Below, in pieces: positions 1-6,041 of a DNA stretch of 11,300 bases. Origin of the DNA: JBBQXK01 sp038251625. Its GTDB lineage: Bacteria; Pseudomonadota; Alphaproteobacteria; Rhodobacterales; Rhodobacteraceae. The first letter of the stretch is position 1. Every line of letters starts with the position of its first letter. The DNA lies in contig JBBSBE010000127.1 in NCBI GenBank assembly GCA_038251625.1, positions 1-11,300 on the forward strand. The letters run 5' to 3'. Position numbers and translations under genes: made by a program. The notes under the pieces were generated by a model that worked only from the letters and a program-made list of their open reading frames with translations, was not told where the DNA came from and searched no databases.

Positions 1-502
1 GAAGGCCTGCGTCCACGCGCTGCACGAAGTGCCCGAGGTCAACGCCGAGATCGACGGCACCGACGTGATCTACAAGAACTACGTCCACATGGGCGTGGCC
101 GTCGGCACCCCGAACGGCCTCGTGGTCCCCGTGGTGCGCGACGCGGATGGGATGGGCTTTGCCGCCATTGAGAAGAAGATCGCCGAACTTGGCTTGCGCG
201 CCCGCGACGGCAAGCTTTCCATGGCCGAAATGCAGGGGGGGTCGTTCACCATCTCGAACGGCGGCGTCTATGGCTCGCTGATGTCCTCCCCCATCCTCAA
301 CCCCCCGCAATCTGGCATCCTCGGCATGCACAAGATCCAGGACCGCCCGATGGTCGTCGGCGGCCAGATCGTCATCCGCCCGATGATGTATCTGGCGCTC
401 AGCTACGATCACCGGATCGTGGACGGCAAGGGCGCGGTGACGTTCCTCGTGCGGGTGAAAGAGGCGCTGGAGGATCCGCGGCGGTTGCTGATGGATTTGT
501 GA
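1..502 (+). CDS. odhB: 2-oxoglutarate dehydrogenase E2 component (dihydrolipoyllysine succinyltransferase), C-terminal part
   Basis: The gene enters from the left edge, so only the last 166 residues are visible, read in the frame that begins at base 2. They belong to the catalytic core of the E2 subunit, which moves the succinyl group from lipoyllysine to CoA in the TCA cycle. The signature DHRIVDG lies at 407-427 and holds the catalytic His and Asp of the 2-oxoacid dehydrogenase acyltransferase family. Other typical stretches are the segment around GVAVGTPNGLVVPVV, MQGGSFTISNGGVYGS, and the end EDPRRLLMDL, which matches the usual C-terminus, so the 3' end is intact. The lipoyl and peripheral-subunit-binding domains, and presumably odhA, lie upstream of the window. 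lpdA for the E3 subunit follows about 1.9 kb downstream. A branched-chain E2 is possible from the core alone, but the neighbourhood favours odhB. Confidence 0.93.
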   Translation, partial: KACVHALHEVPEVNAEIDGTDVIYKNYVHMGVAVGTPNGLVVPVVRDADGMGFAAIEKKIAELGLRARDGKLSMAEMQGGSFTISNGGVYGSLMSSPILNPPQSGILGMHKIQDRPMVVGGQIVIRPMMYLALSYDHRIVDGKGAVTFLVRVKEALEDPRRLLMDL

Positions 503-1275
503 GTGTGCTTCGCGGTTGCGAACTTATAGAAGCTGCGCTTCTCGAACAGCATCGTTGGGAATGCATGTGCGAAGGAATCTACCGGAACGGTTTACGGGCC
601 GCCTCGGTAGATGAAGCCTGTCTCAAAGACATGCTACGGACGTTCGGCGTTGCCCGAAACCTTTCCAAGGACGGCGCAATAAACTTGTTGAAACATCTTC
701 CCACAATTGCGGCAATCCATCGCAAAGAGCCAACAAACTGGATGGGAAGCTTCAATCTGATAGGTACCAAAGGAGCCGTCGGGACGAAAGACTTCTACAT
801 TCCCGGCTCCAAGACCAAGGCGGGGGAACCGCGCGCTTTCATCTCTGGGATAACGAAAGTTCTTTGGTTCGCTGGTAGCCATACTGCGCCAATGTTCGAT
901 GCATACACTTGCGATGCAATTCGCCCAAAGGGTAAATCGCAAGCTGAAAAAGCCGTCAACTTCTATGCCGAACTCTATGGTACCTGGGGACTCCTCGAAG
1001 CATCAATGAAGTTGGAAAAGGTAGCGAAGGCAAGCGGCATGAGTTGGAGCTTTTTTCCTGAGCGGTTCATCGATAACGTTCTCCTCATCAAAGGTTTCGG
1101 AAACAAACAAGAGAAGTTTTTGATGGGTGGAGCAGACCGCAGAACAGCATACCTTGAAAATTTATGCCAAACCACTCGTGACGAATTGGGCGACCTAGCG
1201 TCGCCGTTATTCGAAACATTGAAGGATACTGAGTTTTACCGGCGCCTTTTATTCTCAACGACCGGCAGCCCATGA
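499..1275 (+). CDS. Hypothetical protein of low G+C, inserted between odhB and the lpd part of the operon
   Basis: I do not recognise this 258-aa protein. The start taken here is GTG at 499, which overlaps the odhB stop (GTGA), suggesting translational coupling. No good Shine-Dalgarno precedes it, and ATG 565 (residue 23) is a reasonable alternative start. The protein looks soluble, with no signal peptide or membrane helix visible. A helical N-terminal part (about 20-75) leads to a segment near residues 115-145 reading KVLWFAGSHTAPMFDAYTC. This faintly recalls the 'helix, then P-x-(F/Y)-D' pattern of helix-hairpin-helix DNA-glycosylase-like proteins; that is weak inference only. Three sampled 60-base lines have 45-50% G+C, against about 68% in a sampled lpdA line, and codon use is AT-richer than the neighbours. 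This points to horizontal acquisition. The reading frame is open throughout, so the gene is probably functional. Related operons usually run from odhB towards lpd without such a gene. Confidence 0.72.
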   Translation: MSVLRGCELIEAALLEQHRWECMCEGIYRNGLRAASVDEACLKDMLRTFGVARNLSKDGAINLLKHLPTIAAIHRKEPTNWMGSFNLIGTKGAVGTKDFYIPGSKTKAGEPRAFISGITKVLWFAGSHTAPMFDAYTCDAIRPKGKSQAEKAVNFYAELYGTWGLLEASMKLEKVAKASGMSWSFFPERFIDNVLLIKGFGNKQEKFLMGGADRRTAYLENLCQTTRDELGDLASPLFETLKDTEFYRRLLFSTTGSP

Positions 1276-1345
1276 CCCTCTCCACCCCCACCCCTGCCAA
1301 AAGCGCCTCCCCTCCCCCTCGTGGGGAGCGGACTGGGGGTTGGGT
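1276..1345. repeat. C-rich intergenic palindromic repeat with hairpin
   Basis: Just after the hypothetical gene lies a strongly strand-asymmetric tract: runs of CCCC and CTCC, then a hairpin with arms CTCCCC (1312-1317) and GGGGAG (1323-1328) around CTCGT, then runs of GGGGG and GGG. The whole forms a loose palindrome of C-rich left and G-rich right halves. It resembles the dispersed C-rich hairpin repeats common between genes in many proteobacteria. No T-run follows, so a Rho-independent terminator is not shown. The spacer 1276-1590 as a whole has no credible gene. Confidence 0.5.
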
Positions 1346-1419
1346 GCCTCGTGCCGGCGGGGGGCCTCACAGCGGCCCTCATCCTGCTTCTGACCGCCCA
1401 GGCATGCGAACAGCAACCC

Positions 1420-1444
1420 GTAAGGGGCGCATTCACTTCGCACC
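1420..1444 (+). repeat. Short palindromic repeat, copy 1
   Basis: This 25-bp segment matches the reverse complement of 1462-1486 at 20 of 25 positions by hand alignment. It contains the core GCGCATTCA followed by CGCACC. The outer arms form an imperfect hairpin. With copy 2 it makes an inverted pair separated by 17 bp. Confidence 0.5.
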
Positions 1445-1461
1445 ATTCCCTCCCCGCCCAA

Positions 1462-1486
1462 GGTGCGCCATGAATGCGCACCCTAC
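1462..1486 (-). repeat. Short palindromic repeat, copy 2
   Basis: It contains a perfect 7-bp hairpin, arms GGTGCGC (1462-1468) and GCGCACC (1476-1482) with a 7-base loop, then CTAC. It is the inverted partner of copy 1 at 1420-1444. CCCTACGC, at its end from 1481, recurs at 1504 and 1535, so the decay of a small repeat cluster is likely. From memory, units of this GTAGGGTGCGC type are dispersed in Rhodobacteraceae genomes. Confidence 0.55.
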
Positions 1487-1590
1487 GCAACCTTGCGGAC
1501 GCCCCCTACGCAACTCCTGATCCAATCCCCCACCCCCTACGCCACCCTCAAACCCGCCCTCACCGCCACCTTCCTGAAAACGGTGTAACC

Positions 1591-1953
1591 ATGCCCGATC
1601 CCTCCGACCTCCCCACCCTCGAACACGCCCTCTGGCAGGCCGCCACCTCCTATGACCGCGCCCACATGGAGCGGACCTTCGCCTCCGACTTCATCGAGTT
1701 CGGCCGCAACGGCACCTTCTACACCCGCGCCGACATGCTCGCCGCCCCGAACGCCGCCTCGAACGTTCAGGCCCTCCTCCACGATCTGCACGTCCGCTCT
1801 CTCTCCGCCACCATCGCCCTCGTCACCTACGTCTCCGAGGTGCGCTATCCGAACGGCACCGAATGGAGCAACCGCTCCTCGATCTGGGACAACGCTTCCG
1901 GCGCGTGGCAGGTGCGGTTCCACCAAGGCACCCCTTGCGAGGCAAAGACATGA
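1591..1953 (+). CDS. Small NTF2-like (DUF4440-type) protein
   Basis: The product has 120 aa. The start at ATG 1591 is chosen because the 39 codons upstream are proline-rich repeat sequence, while the protein after this Met looks like a folded domain. The pattern is an N-terminal helix (LEHALWQAATSYDRAHMERT, 10-29), then DFIEFGRNGTFYTRADML (33-50), then beta strands ending SSIWDNASGAWQVRFHQGTP. This is the cone-shaped NTF2-like fold, DUF4440 subgroup. Such proteins are cytosolic, and functions range from ligand binding to enzymes, so no substrate can be named. Only weak ribosome-binding bases precede the start. Its stop overlaps the next gene (ATGA at 1950-1953), so the two are probably co-translated. 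Confidence 0.8.
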   Translation: MPDPSDLPTLEHALWQAATSYDRAHMERTFASDFIEFGRNGTFYTRADMLAAPNAASNVQALLHDLHVRSLSATIALVTYVSEVRYPNGTEWSNRSSIWDNASGAWQVRFHQGTPCEAKT

Positions 1954-2360
1954 CCCCCGAACTCACCGTCCTCGCCCTCGCGGGCCTTCTGCAGATCGGG
2001 CAATTCGTCCTGATGGCCGTCCCGGCAAACCTCGAGCTTGGCCCCGGCAAGACGGCCTCGCCCCGCGATCCCCAGCGCATGGGCAAACCGCTGGTCGAAC
2101 AGATGAGCGTCGGCACCGGGCGCCTCTACCGTGCGTTGAACAACCATTTCGAAGGGCTGATCCTCTTCACCCTCGCCGTCGTGGTGGTCACGCTGGGGCA
2201 GCAGTCCACCCCCCTTACCGTGGCCTGCGCCTGGGCCTACCTTGGCGCGCGCGTCCTCTATATCCCGGCCTACTGGCTCGGCCTCGCGCCCTGGCGCTCG
2301 GCCATCTGGTTCCTAGGCTTCCTTGCGACCGCCATAATGATTATCAGCACCTTGATCTGA
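1950..2360 (+). CDS. MAPEG-family integral membrane protein
   Basis: The product has 136 aa with four hydrophobic segments at about 5-25, 68-84, 88-111 and 117-136, as in the MAPEG family (membrane-associated proteins in eicosanoid and glutathione metabolism). Between the first two lies the family-type motif RLYRALNNHFEGL (58-70), and YLGARVLYIPAYWLG (97-111) is the typical third-helix motif with conserved Arg and Tyr. It should sit in the inner membrane. Bacterial MAPEG proteins of this type are mostly uncharacterised; glutathione-dependent chemistry is possible but unproven. It starts inside the stop codon of the NTF2-like gene (4-bp ATGA overlap) and ends 86 bp before lpdA. In related genomes, as I recall, a MAPEG gene next to lpd in the 2-oxoglutarate dehydrogenase locus is common. 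Confidence 0.88.
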   Translation: MTPELTVLALAGLLQIGQFVLMAVPANLELGPGKTASPRDPQRMGKPLVEQMSVGTGRLYRALNNHFEGLILFTLAVVVVTLGQQSTPLTVACAWAYLGARVLYIPAYWLGLAPWRSAIWFLGFLATAIMIISTLI

Positions 2361-2368
2361 CGCGCGCC

Positions 2369-2402
2369 CTGTCGGTACGCAAAACCGACGCAAACCCGAC
2401 AG
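2369..2402 (+). promoter_or_regulatory. lpdA leader: 11-bp direct repeat and two competing hairpins
   Basis: The 86-bp spacer before lpdA contains a tandem 11-bp repeat (2378-2388 and 2389-2399, one mismatch: CGCAAAACCGA and CGCAAACCCGA). CTGTCGG at 2369-2375 can pair with CCGACAG at 2396-2402, while the overlapping GTCGGT (2371-2376) can instead pair with ACCGAC (2384-2389). The structures exclude each other. This could be an operator, a processing site or an attenuator-like leader; nothing proves which. Confidence 0.35.
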
Positions 2403-2446
2403 CGGCGGGACGGATACCAGACGCCCGACTCCGGAAGGAAAGTACC

Positions 2447-3832
2447 ATGGCAGAGTTTGACACCATCATCATCGGCGCAGGCCCCGGCGGATACGTCTGC
2501 GCCATCCGCGCGGCGCAACTGGGCCTGAAAGTGGCCTGCGTGGAAGGGCGCGAGACGCTGGGCGGCACCTGCCTCAACATCGGGTGCATCCCGTCAAAGG
2601 CGCTTTTGCACGCGACGCACCTCCTCCATGAAACCCATGAAAACTTTGGGAAAATGGGGCTGATGGGGGCCGCGCCGACGGTCGATTGGGCCAAGATGCT
2701 GGCCTATAAGGACGATGTCGTGGGGCAGAACACCAAGGGGATCGAGTTCCTGTTCAAGAAGAACAAGGTGACGTGGCTGAAAGGCTGGGCCTCGATCCCC
2801 GAGGCGGGCAAGGTGCAGGTGGGCGATGAGGTTCACACCGCAAAAAACATCGTGATTGCAACAGGTTCCGAACCGTCCAGCCTGCCAGGCGTGACCGTGG
2901 ACGAAGAGGTGATCATCACCTCGACAGGCGCACTGGCGCTGAAGGCGATCCCGAAACGGATGGTCGTGATCGGCGGCGGGGTGATCGGGCTTGAGATGGG
3001 GTCCGTCTACGCGCGGCTGGGTGCCGAGGTGACGGTCGTCGAATACCTCGATGCCATCACCCCCGGCATGGATGCCGAAGTGGCCAAGGCGTTTCAAAGA
3101 ATTTTGTCAAAACAGGGCCTTAAGTTCATCCTCGGTGCCGCCGTCCAGGGCGCGGACGCAAAGAAGGGCAAGGCCACCGTCCGCTACAAGCTGCGCAAGG
3201 ACGACAGCGAGGCCACGATCGAGGCCGACTGCGTGCTGGTCGCCACCGGCCGCAAACCCTTTACCGACGGGCTGGGCCTCGCGGCGCTGGGCGTTGAGAT
3301 TTTGCCGCGCGGTCAGATCAAGACGGAGGATTTTGCAACCAATATCAAGGGCATCTACGCCATCGGCGACGCTATCACCGGCCCGATGCTGGCCCACAAG
3401 GCGGAAGACGAAGGCATGGCCCTGGCCGAAATTCTGGCGGGCAAGCACGGCCACGTTAACTACGGCGCAATCCCGGGCGTGATATACACCACGCCCGAAG
3501 TGGCCAGCGTGGGGCAGACGGAAGAGCAACTGAAAGAAGAAGGCCGCGCCTACAAGGTGGGCAAGTTTCCCTTCATGGGCAACGCGCGCGCCAAGGCCGT
3601 GTTTCAGGCCGAAGGCTTCGTCAAAATCCTCGCAGACAAGGAAACCGACCGGATCCTTGGGGCGCATGTCATCGGCCCGATGGCCGGCGACCTGATCCAC
3701 GAGATCTGCGTGGCGATGGAATTCGGCGCCTCAGCGCAAGATGTGGCCCTCACCTGTCACGCGCACCCCACATATAGCGAAGCGATGCGGGAAGCGGCCC
3801 TCGCCTGTGGGGATGGGGCGATCCACGCCTGA
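2447..3832 (+). CDS. lpdA: Dihydrolipoyl dehydrogenase (E3)
   Basis: This 461-aa flavoprotein reoxidises dihydrolipoyl groups of 2-oxoacid dehydrogenase complexes with NAD+; the context assigns it to 2-oxoglutarate dehydrogenase. The FAD-binding GAGPGG is at residues 10-15 and the redox-active disulfide GGTCLNIGCIPSK has Cys42 and Cys47. ATGSEPSSLPG lies at 138-148, the NAD-binding GGGVIG at 176-181 and the second FAD contact YAIGDAITGPMLAHKAEDEG near 304-323. The C-terminal HPTYSE has catalytic His440 and Glu445. Length and all motifs are intact. The start at ATG 2447 follows GGAAGGAA (2432-2439) with 7-base spacing and gives the normal family N-terminus; the open frame continuing upstream is antisense-type noise through the MAPEG and NTF2-like genes. 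The frame ends 126 bp before the convergent ecm gene. Confidence 0.97.
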   Translation: MAEFDTIIIGAGPGGYVCAIRAAQLGLKVACVEGRETLGGTCLNIGCIPSKALLHATHLLHETHENFGKMGLMGAAPTVDWAKMLAYKDDVVGQNTKGIEFLFKKNKVTWLKGWASIPEAGKVQVGDEVHTAKNIVIATGSEPSSLPGVTVDEEVIITSTGALALKAIPKRMVVIGGGVIGLEMGSVYARLGAEVTVVEYLDAITPGMDAEVAKAFQRILSKQGLKFILGAAVQGADAKKGKATVRYKLRKDDSEATIEADCVLVATGRKPFTDGLGLAALGVEILPRGQIKTEDFATNIKGIYAIGDAITGPMLAHKAEDEGMALAEILAGKHGHVNYGAIPGVIYTTPEVASVGQTEEQLKEEGRAYKVGKFPFMGNARAKAVFQAEGFVKILADKETDRILGAHVIGPMAGDLIHEICVAMEFGASAQDVALTCHAHPTYSEAMREAALACGDGAIHA

Positions 3833-3876
3833 TCGCGGCGCTTCTGCCCGCCCGGCAGCCAACGGCGGGGAGATGC

Positions 3877-3915
3877 GCAAAGGACATAGGGCCTCTTGCC
3901 CACATTCTCCTTTGC
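3877..3915. terminator. Stem-loop between convergent lpdA and ecm
   Basis: Outer arms GCAAAGGA (3877-3884) and TCCTTTGC (3908-3915) enclose an inner hairpin GGGC (3889-3892), CTCTT loop, GCCC (3898-3901). The position 45 bp after the lpdA stop and between convergent genes fits termination. No clear T-run follows on the + strand, so it may act as a Rho-assisted or mRNA 3'-end structure instead. Confidence 0.4.
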
Positions 3916-3936
3916 ACAAATATTCCCGCCGGAGGC

Positions 3937-3957
3937 TTGATTTTCAAGGAAAATCAA
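3937..3957 (-). terminator. Hairpin directly behind the ecm stop codon
   Basis: A perfect 9-bp inverted repeat, TTGATTTTC (3937-3945) and GAAAATCAA (3949-3957), with a 3-base loop, begins one base after the ecm stop. Read on the - strand it is followed by GCCTCCGGCGGGAATATTT. That sequence resembles a motif I recall as very common behind genes in Rhodobacteraceae. The stem is AT-rich, so it is a mediocre intrinsic terminator by the E. coli model; a 3'-end processing or stability element is equally possible. Confidence 0.45.
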
Positions 3958-3958
3958 A

Positions 3959-5911
3959 TCATTGCGCGGCGATTGGCGCCGGGTCTGCCAGCCGCACGAT
4001 ATCCAGCATGATCCGGTTCAGCTCGAAATCCTTGGGCGTATAGACCGCCGCCACTCCCATCGCCCGCAGCGTATCGGCATCAGCCTCGGGGATGATCCCG
4101 CCCACCACGACCGGCGCCGATACGCCCGCCGCCCGCATCCGCTCCATCACCTCGGCGATCAGCGGCAGGTGCGAACCCGAAAGGATCGACAGCCCCACCA
4201 CATCCGGCGCCTCGGCCTCGACCGCCGCCACGATGGCCTCTGGCGTCAGCCGGATGCCTTCGTAGTGGATCGCCATCCCGCAATCGCGCGCCCGGGCCGC
4301 GATCTGCTCGGCACCGTTGGAATGCCCGTCAAGCCCCGGTTTTCCCATCAGAAACCGCATGGGTCGTCCCAGCCGCGCCGCCACATCGGCCACCGCCGCG
4401 CGAATCGGCTCCAGCCCCTCGGTGCGGTTCGAGGGGTTCGGCGACACGCCCGTGGGCGCGCGGTATTCGCCAAACGCCGCGCGCACCACGGCGGCCCATT
4501 CGCCCGTTGTGGCCCCGGCCTTCGCGGCGGCGATAGAGGGTGGCATCACATTGGCCCCACTGGCGCAGGCCTCGGCCAGTGCAGACAGGGCAGTCCGCAC
4601 CGCCCCTGCATCCCGCGCCGCACGCCATGCCTCAAGCCTTTGAATCTGATCGGACTCCGCCGCAGGATCGGCCTGCATCACCGCACCATCCCCGGTGGTC
4701 AGCGGCGACGGTTCCCCCCCGGTAAACCGGTTTACCCCCACCACCGTGGTCTCGCCGGTTTCAATCCGCGCCAAACGCTCGGCATTGGCCTCGACAAGCC
4801 GCCCCTTCATATAAGCTATGGCCGCCACCGCCCCGCCCATGCCGTCAATGGTGGCCAGTTCCTCGCGCGCGCCCACCTTCAGCGCGTCCACCTTTGCAGC
4901 CACGACCGGGTTGCCATCGAAAAGGTCGCCATAGTCCAGAATGTCCGTCTCATAGGCCAGAACCTGCTGCATCCGCAGTGACCATTGCTGATCCCACGGG
5001 CGCGGCAGGCCAAGCGCCTCATTCCAGGCGGGCAGTTGCACGGCGCGCGCTCGGGCGTTCTTCGACAGCGTGACGGCCAGCATTTCCAGCAGGATCCGCG
5101 TCACGTTGTTTTCCGGCTGCGGCTCTGTCAGGCCCAGCGAATTGACCTGCACACCGTATCGGAAGCGGCGATAGCGGGCATCGGTAACGCCATAGCGCAA
5201 AAGGCAAATCTCGTCCCACAGGTCCACGAAGGCGCGCATCTTGCACATCTCGGTCACGAATCGGATGCCTGCGTTCACGAAGAACGAAATCCGCCCCACC
5301 ATCGCCGGGAATTCCGCCGCAGGCACCTTGCCGCGCAGATCGTCCAGCACGGCGCAGGCGGTTGCCAGGGCGAAGGCAAGCTCCTGCTCGGGCGTCGCCC
5401 CGGCCTCTTGCAGGTGGTAGGAACACACGTTCATCGGGTTCCACTTCGGCAGCGCCTGTGCCGTGTAGGCCGCCACATCGGTGATCATCCGCAAGGATGG
5501 GGCGGGCGGGCAGATATAGGTGCCGCGGCTGAGGTATTCCTTGATGATGTCGTTCTGCACGGTGCCTTGAAGCGCCGCCACATCCGCCCCCTGCTCCTCT
5601 GCCACCGCCACATAAAGCGCCAGAAGCCACGGCGCAGTGGCATTGATCGTCATCGACGTATTCATTTTTTCCAGCGGGATATCGGCGAACAGCGCCCGCA
5701 TGTCGCCCAGATGGCCCACGGGCACACCCACCTTGCCCACCTCGCCGCGCGCCAGCACATGGTCGCTGTCATATCCCGTCTGCGTCGGCAGATCGAACGC
5801 CACCGAAAGCCCCGTCTGCCCTTTCGCAAGGTTTGACCGATAAAGCGCATTGGAGGCCGCAGCGGTGGAATGGCCGGCATAGGTCCGGAAAAGCCAAGGG
5901 GCATCGGGCAT
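3959..5911 (-). CDS. ecm: Ethylmalonyl-CoA mutase, adenosylcobalamin-dependent
   Basis: The 650-aa enzyme converts (2R)-ethylmalonyl-CoA to (2S)-methylsuccinyl-CoA in the ethylmalonyl-CoA pathway. The N-terminal 500 residues form the substrate-binding barrel of the methylmalonyl-CoA mutase family, starting PWLFRTYAGHSTAAASNALYR and continuing GLSVAFDLPTQTGYDSDH (34-51). The C-terminal B12 domain has DGHSNG with cobalt-ligand His530, then SILSG (575-579) and VVGGIIP (602-608). Both domains are in one chain, as in the MeaA/Ecm branch. Closeness to ccr, and an N-terminus resembling the Rhodobacter enzyme as I remember it, favour Ecm over methylmalonyl-CoA mutase. The start ATG (5909-5911) has GAGG 9 bases upstream. 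The gene is convergent with lpdA and divergent from the acyltransferase, behind a good promoter match at 5952-5981. Confidence 0.93.
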   Translation of the reverse strand: MPDAPWLFRTYAGHSTAAASNALYRSNLAKGQTGLSVAFDLPTQTGYDSDHVLARGEVGKVGVPVGHLGDMRALFADIPLEKMNTSMTINATAPWLLALYVAVAEEQGADVAALQGTVQNDIIKEYLSRGTYICPPAPSLRMITDVAAYTAQALPKWNPMNVCSYHLQEAGATPEQELAFALATACAVLDDLRGKVPAAEFPAMVGRISFFVNAGIRFVTEMCKMRAFVDLWDEICLLRYGVTDARYRRFRYGVQVNSLGLTEPQPENNVTRILLEMLAVTLSKNARARAVQLPAWNEALGLPRPWDQQWSLRMQQVLAYETDILDYGDLFDGNPVVAAKVDALKVGAREELATIDGMGGAVAAIAYMKGRLVEANAERLARIETGETTVVGVNRFTGGEPSPLTTGDGAVMQADPAAESDQIQRLEAWRAARDAGAVRTALSALAEACASGANVMPPSIAAAKAGATTGEWAAVVRAAFGEYRAPTGVSPNPSNRTEGLEPIRAAVADVAARLGRPMRFLMGKPGLDGHSNGAEQIAARARDCGMAIHYEGIRLTPEAIVAAVEAEAPDVVGLSILSGSHLPLIAEVMERMRAAGVSAPVVVGGIIPEADADTLRAMGVAAVYTPKDFELNRIMLDIVRLADPAPIAAQ

Positions 5912-5951
5912 CGGGCGGGTCCTCGGTCACTAATTTTCTTGCGTTTGGGTT

Positions 5952-5981
5952 CTGATAGGCGAAACTTCCTTCCAATGTCAA
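5952..5981 (-). promoter_or_regulatory. Putative sigma-70-type promoter of ecm
   Basis: On the - strand a perfect -35 TTGACA (5976-5981) is followed after 18 bases by TATCAG (5952-5957) as -10. This leaves an untranslated leader of about 35 bases before the ecm ATG at 5911. CAATG and CATTG repeats flank the -35 region and may be an operator, which is speculative. Confidence 0.6.
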
Positions 5982-6006
5982 TTCGCTGCATTGCGGCATG
6001 GGTGGA

Positions 6007-6035
6007 TTTACCCCGGGCGCGCGGGAGCGTAGCCT
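6007..6035 (+). promoter_or_regulatory. Putative promoter of the acyltransferase gene, possibly leaderless
   Basis: TTTACC (6007-6012), 17 bases, then TAGCCT (6030-6035) form a moderate promoter. The ATG lies only six bases beyond the -10, so transcription would begin at or next to the start codon. No convincing Shine-Dalgarno exists at normal spacing (GGAG at 6024-6027 is 14 bases away), which fits a leaderless message. Confidence 0.4.
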
Positions 6036-6041
6036 CGCCCG

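Noticed and set aside
234..241. Run of seven G in odhB as a possible frameshift site
   Set aside because: It encodes the conserved QGG of the E2 core and the frame is intact on both sides.
634..942. 102-aa antisense frame inside the hypothetical gene
   Set aside because: It is the reverse-strand shadow of a longer open frame, with no ribosome binding site and no protein-like pattern.
1272..1520. 82-aa open frame on the + strand in the spacer, and antisense frames at 1236-1490
   Set aside because: Composition reflects the C-rich repeat; no domain, no ribosome binding site.
1652..2446. 265-codon N-terminal extension of the lpdA frame
   Set aside because: It runs out of frame through the NTF2-like and MAPEG genes, is Pro/Arg/Ser-rich noise, and the family N-terminus and ribosome binding site mark ATG 2447.
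3962..5836. Two long + strand frames opposite ecm (339 and 283 aa)
   Set aside because: Mirror the ecm codons; rich in His/Arg/Gln without domains.
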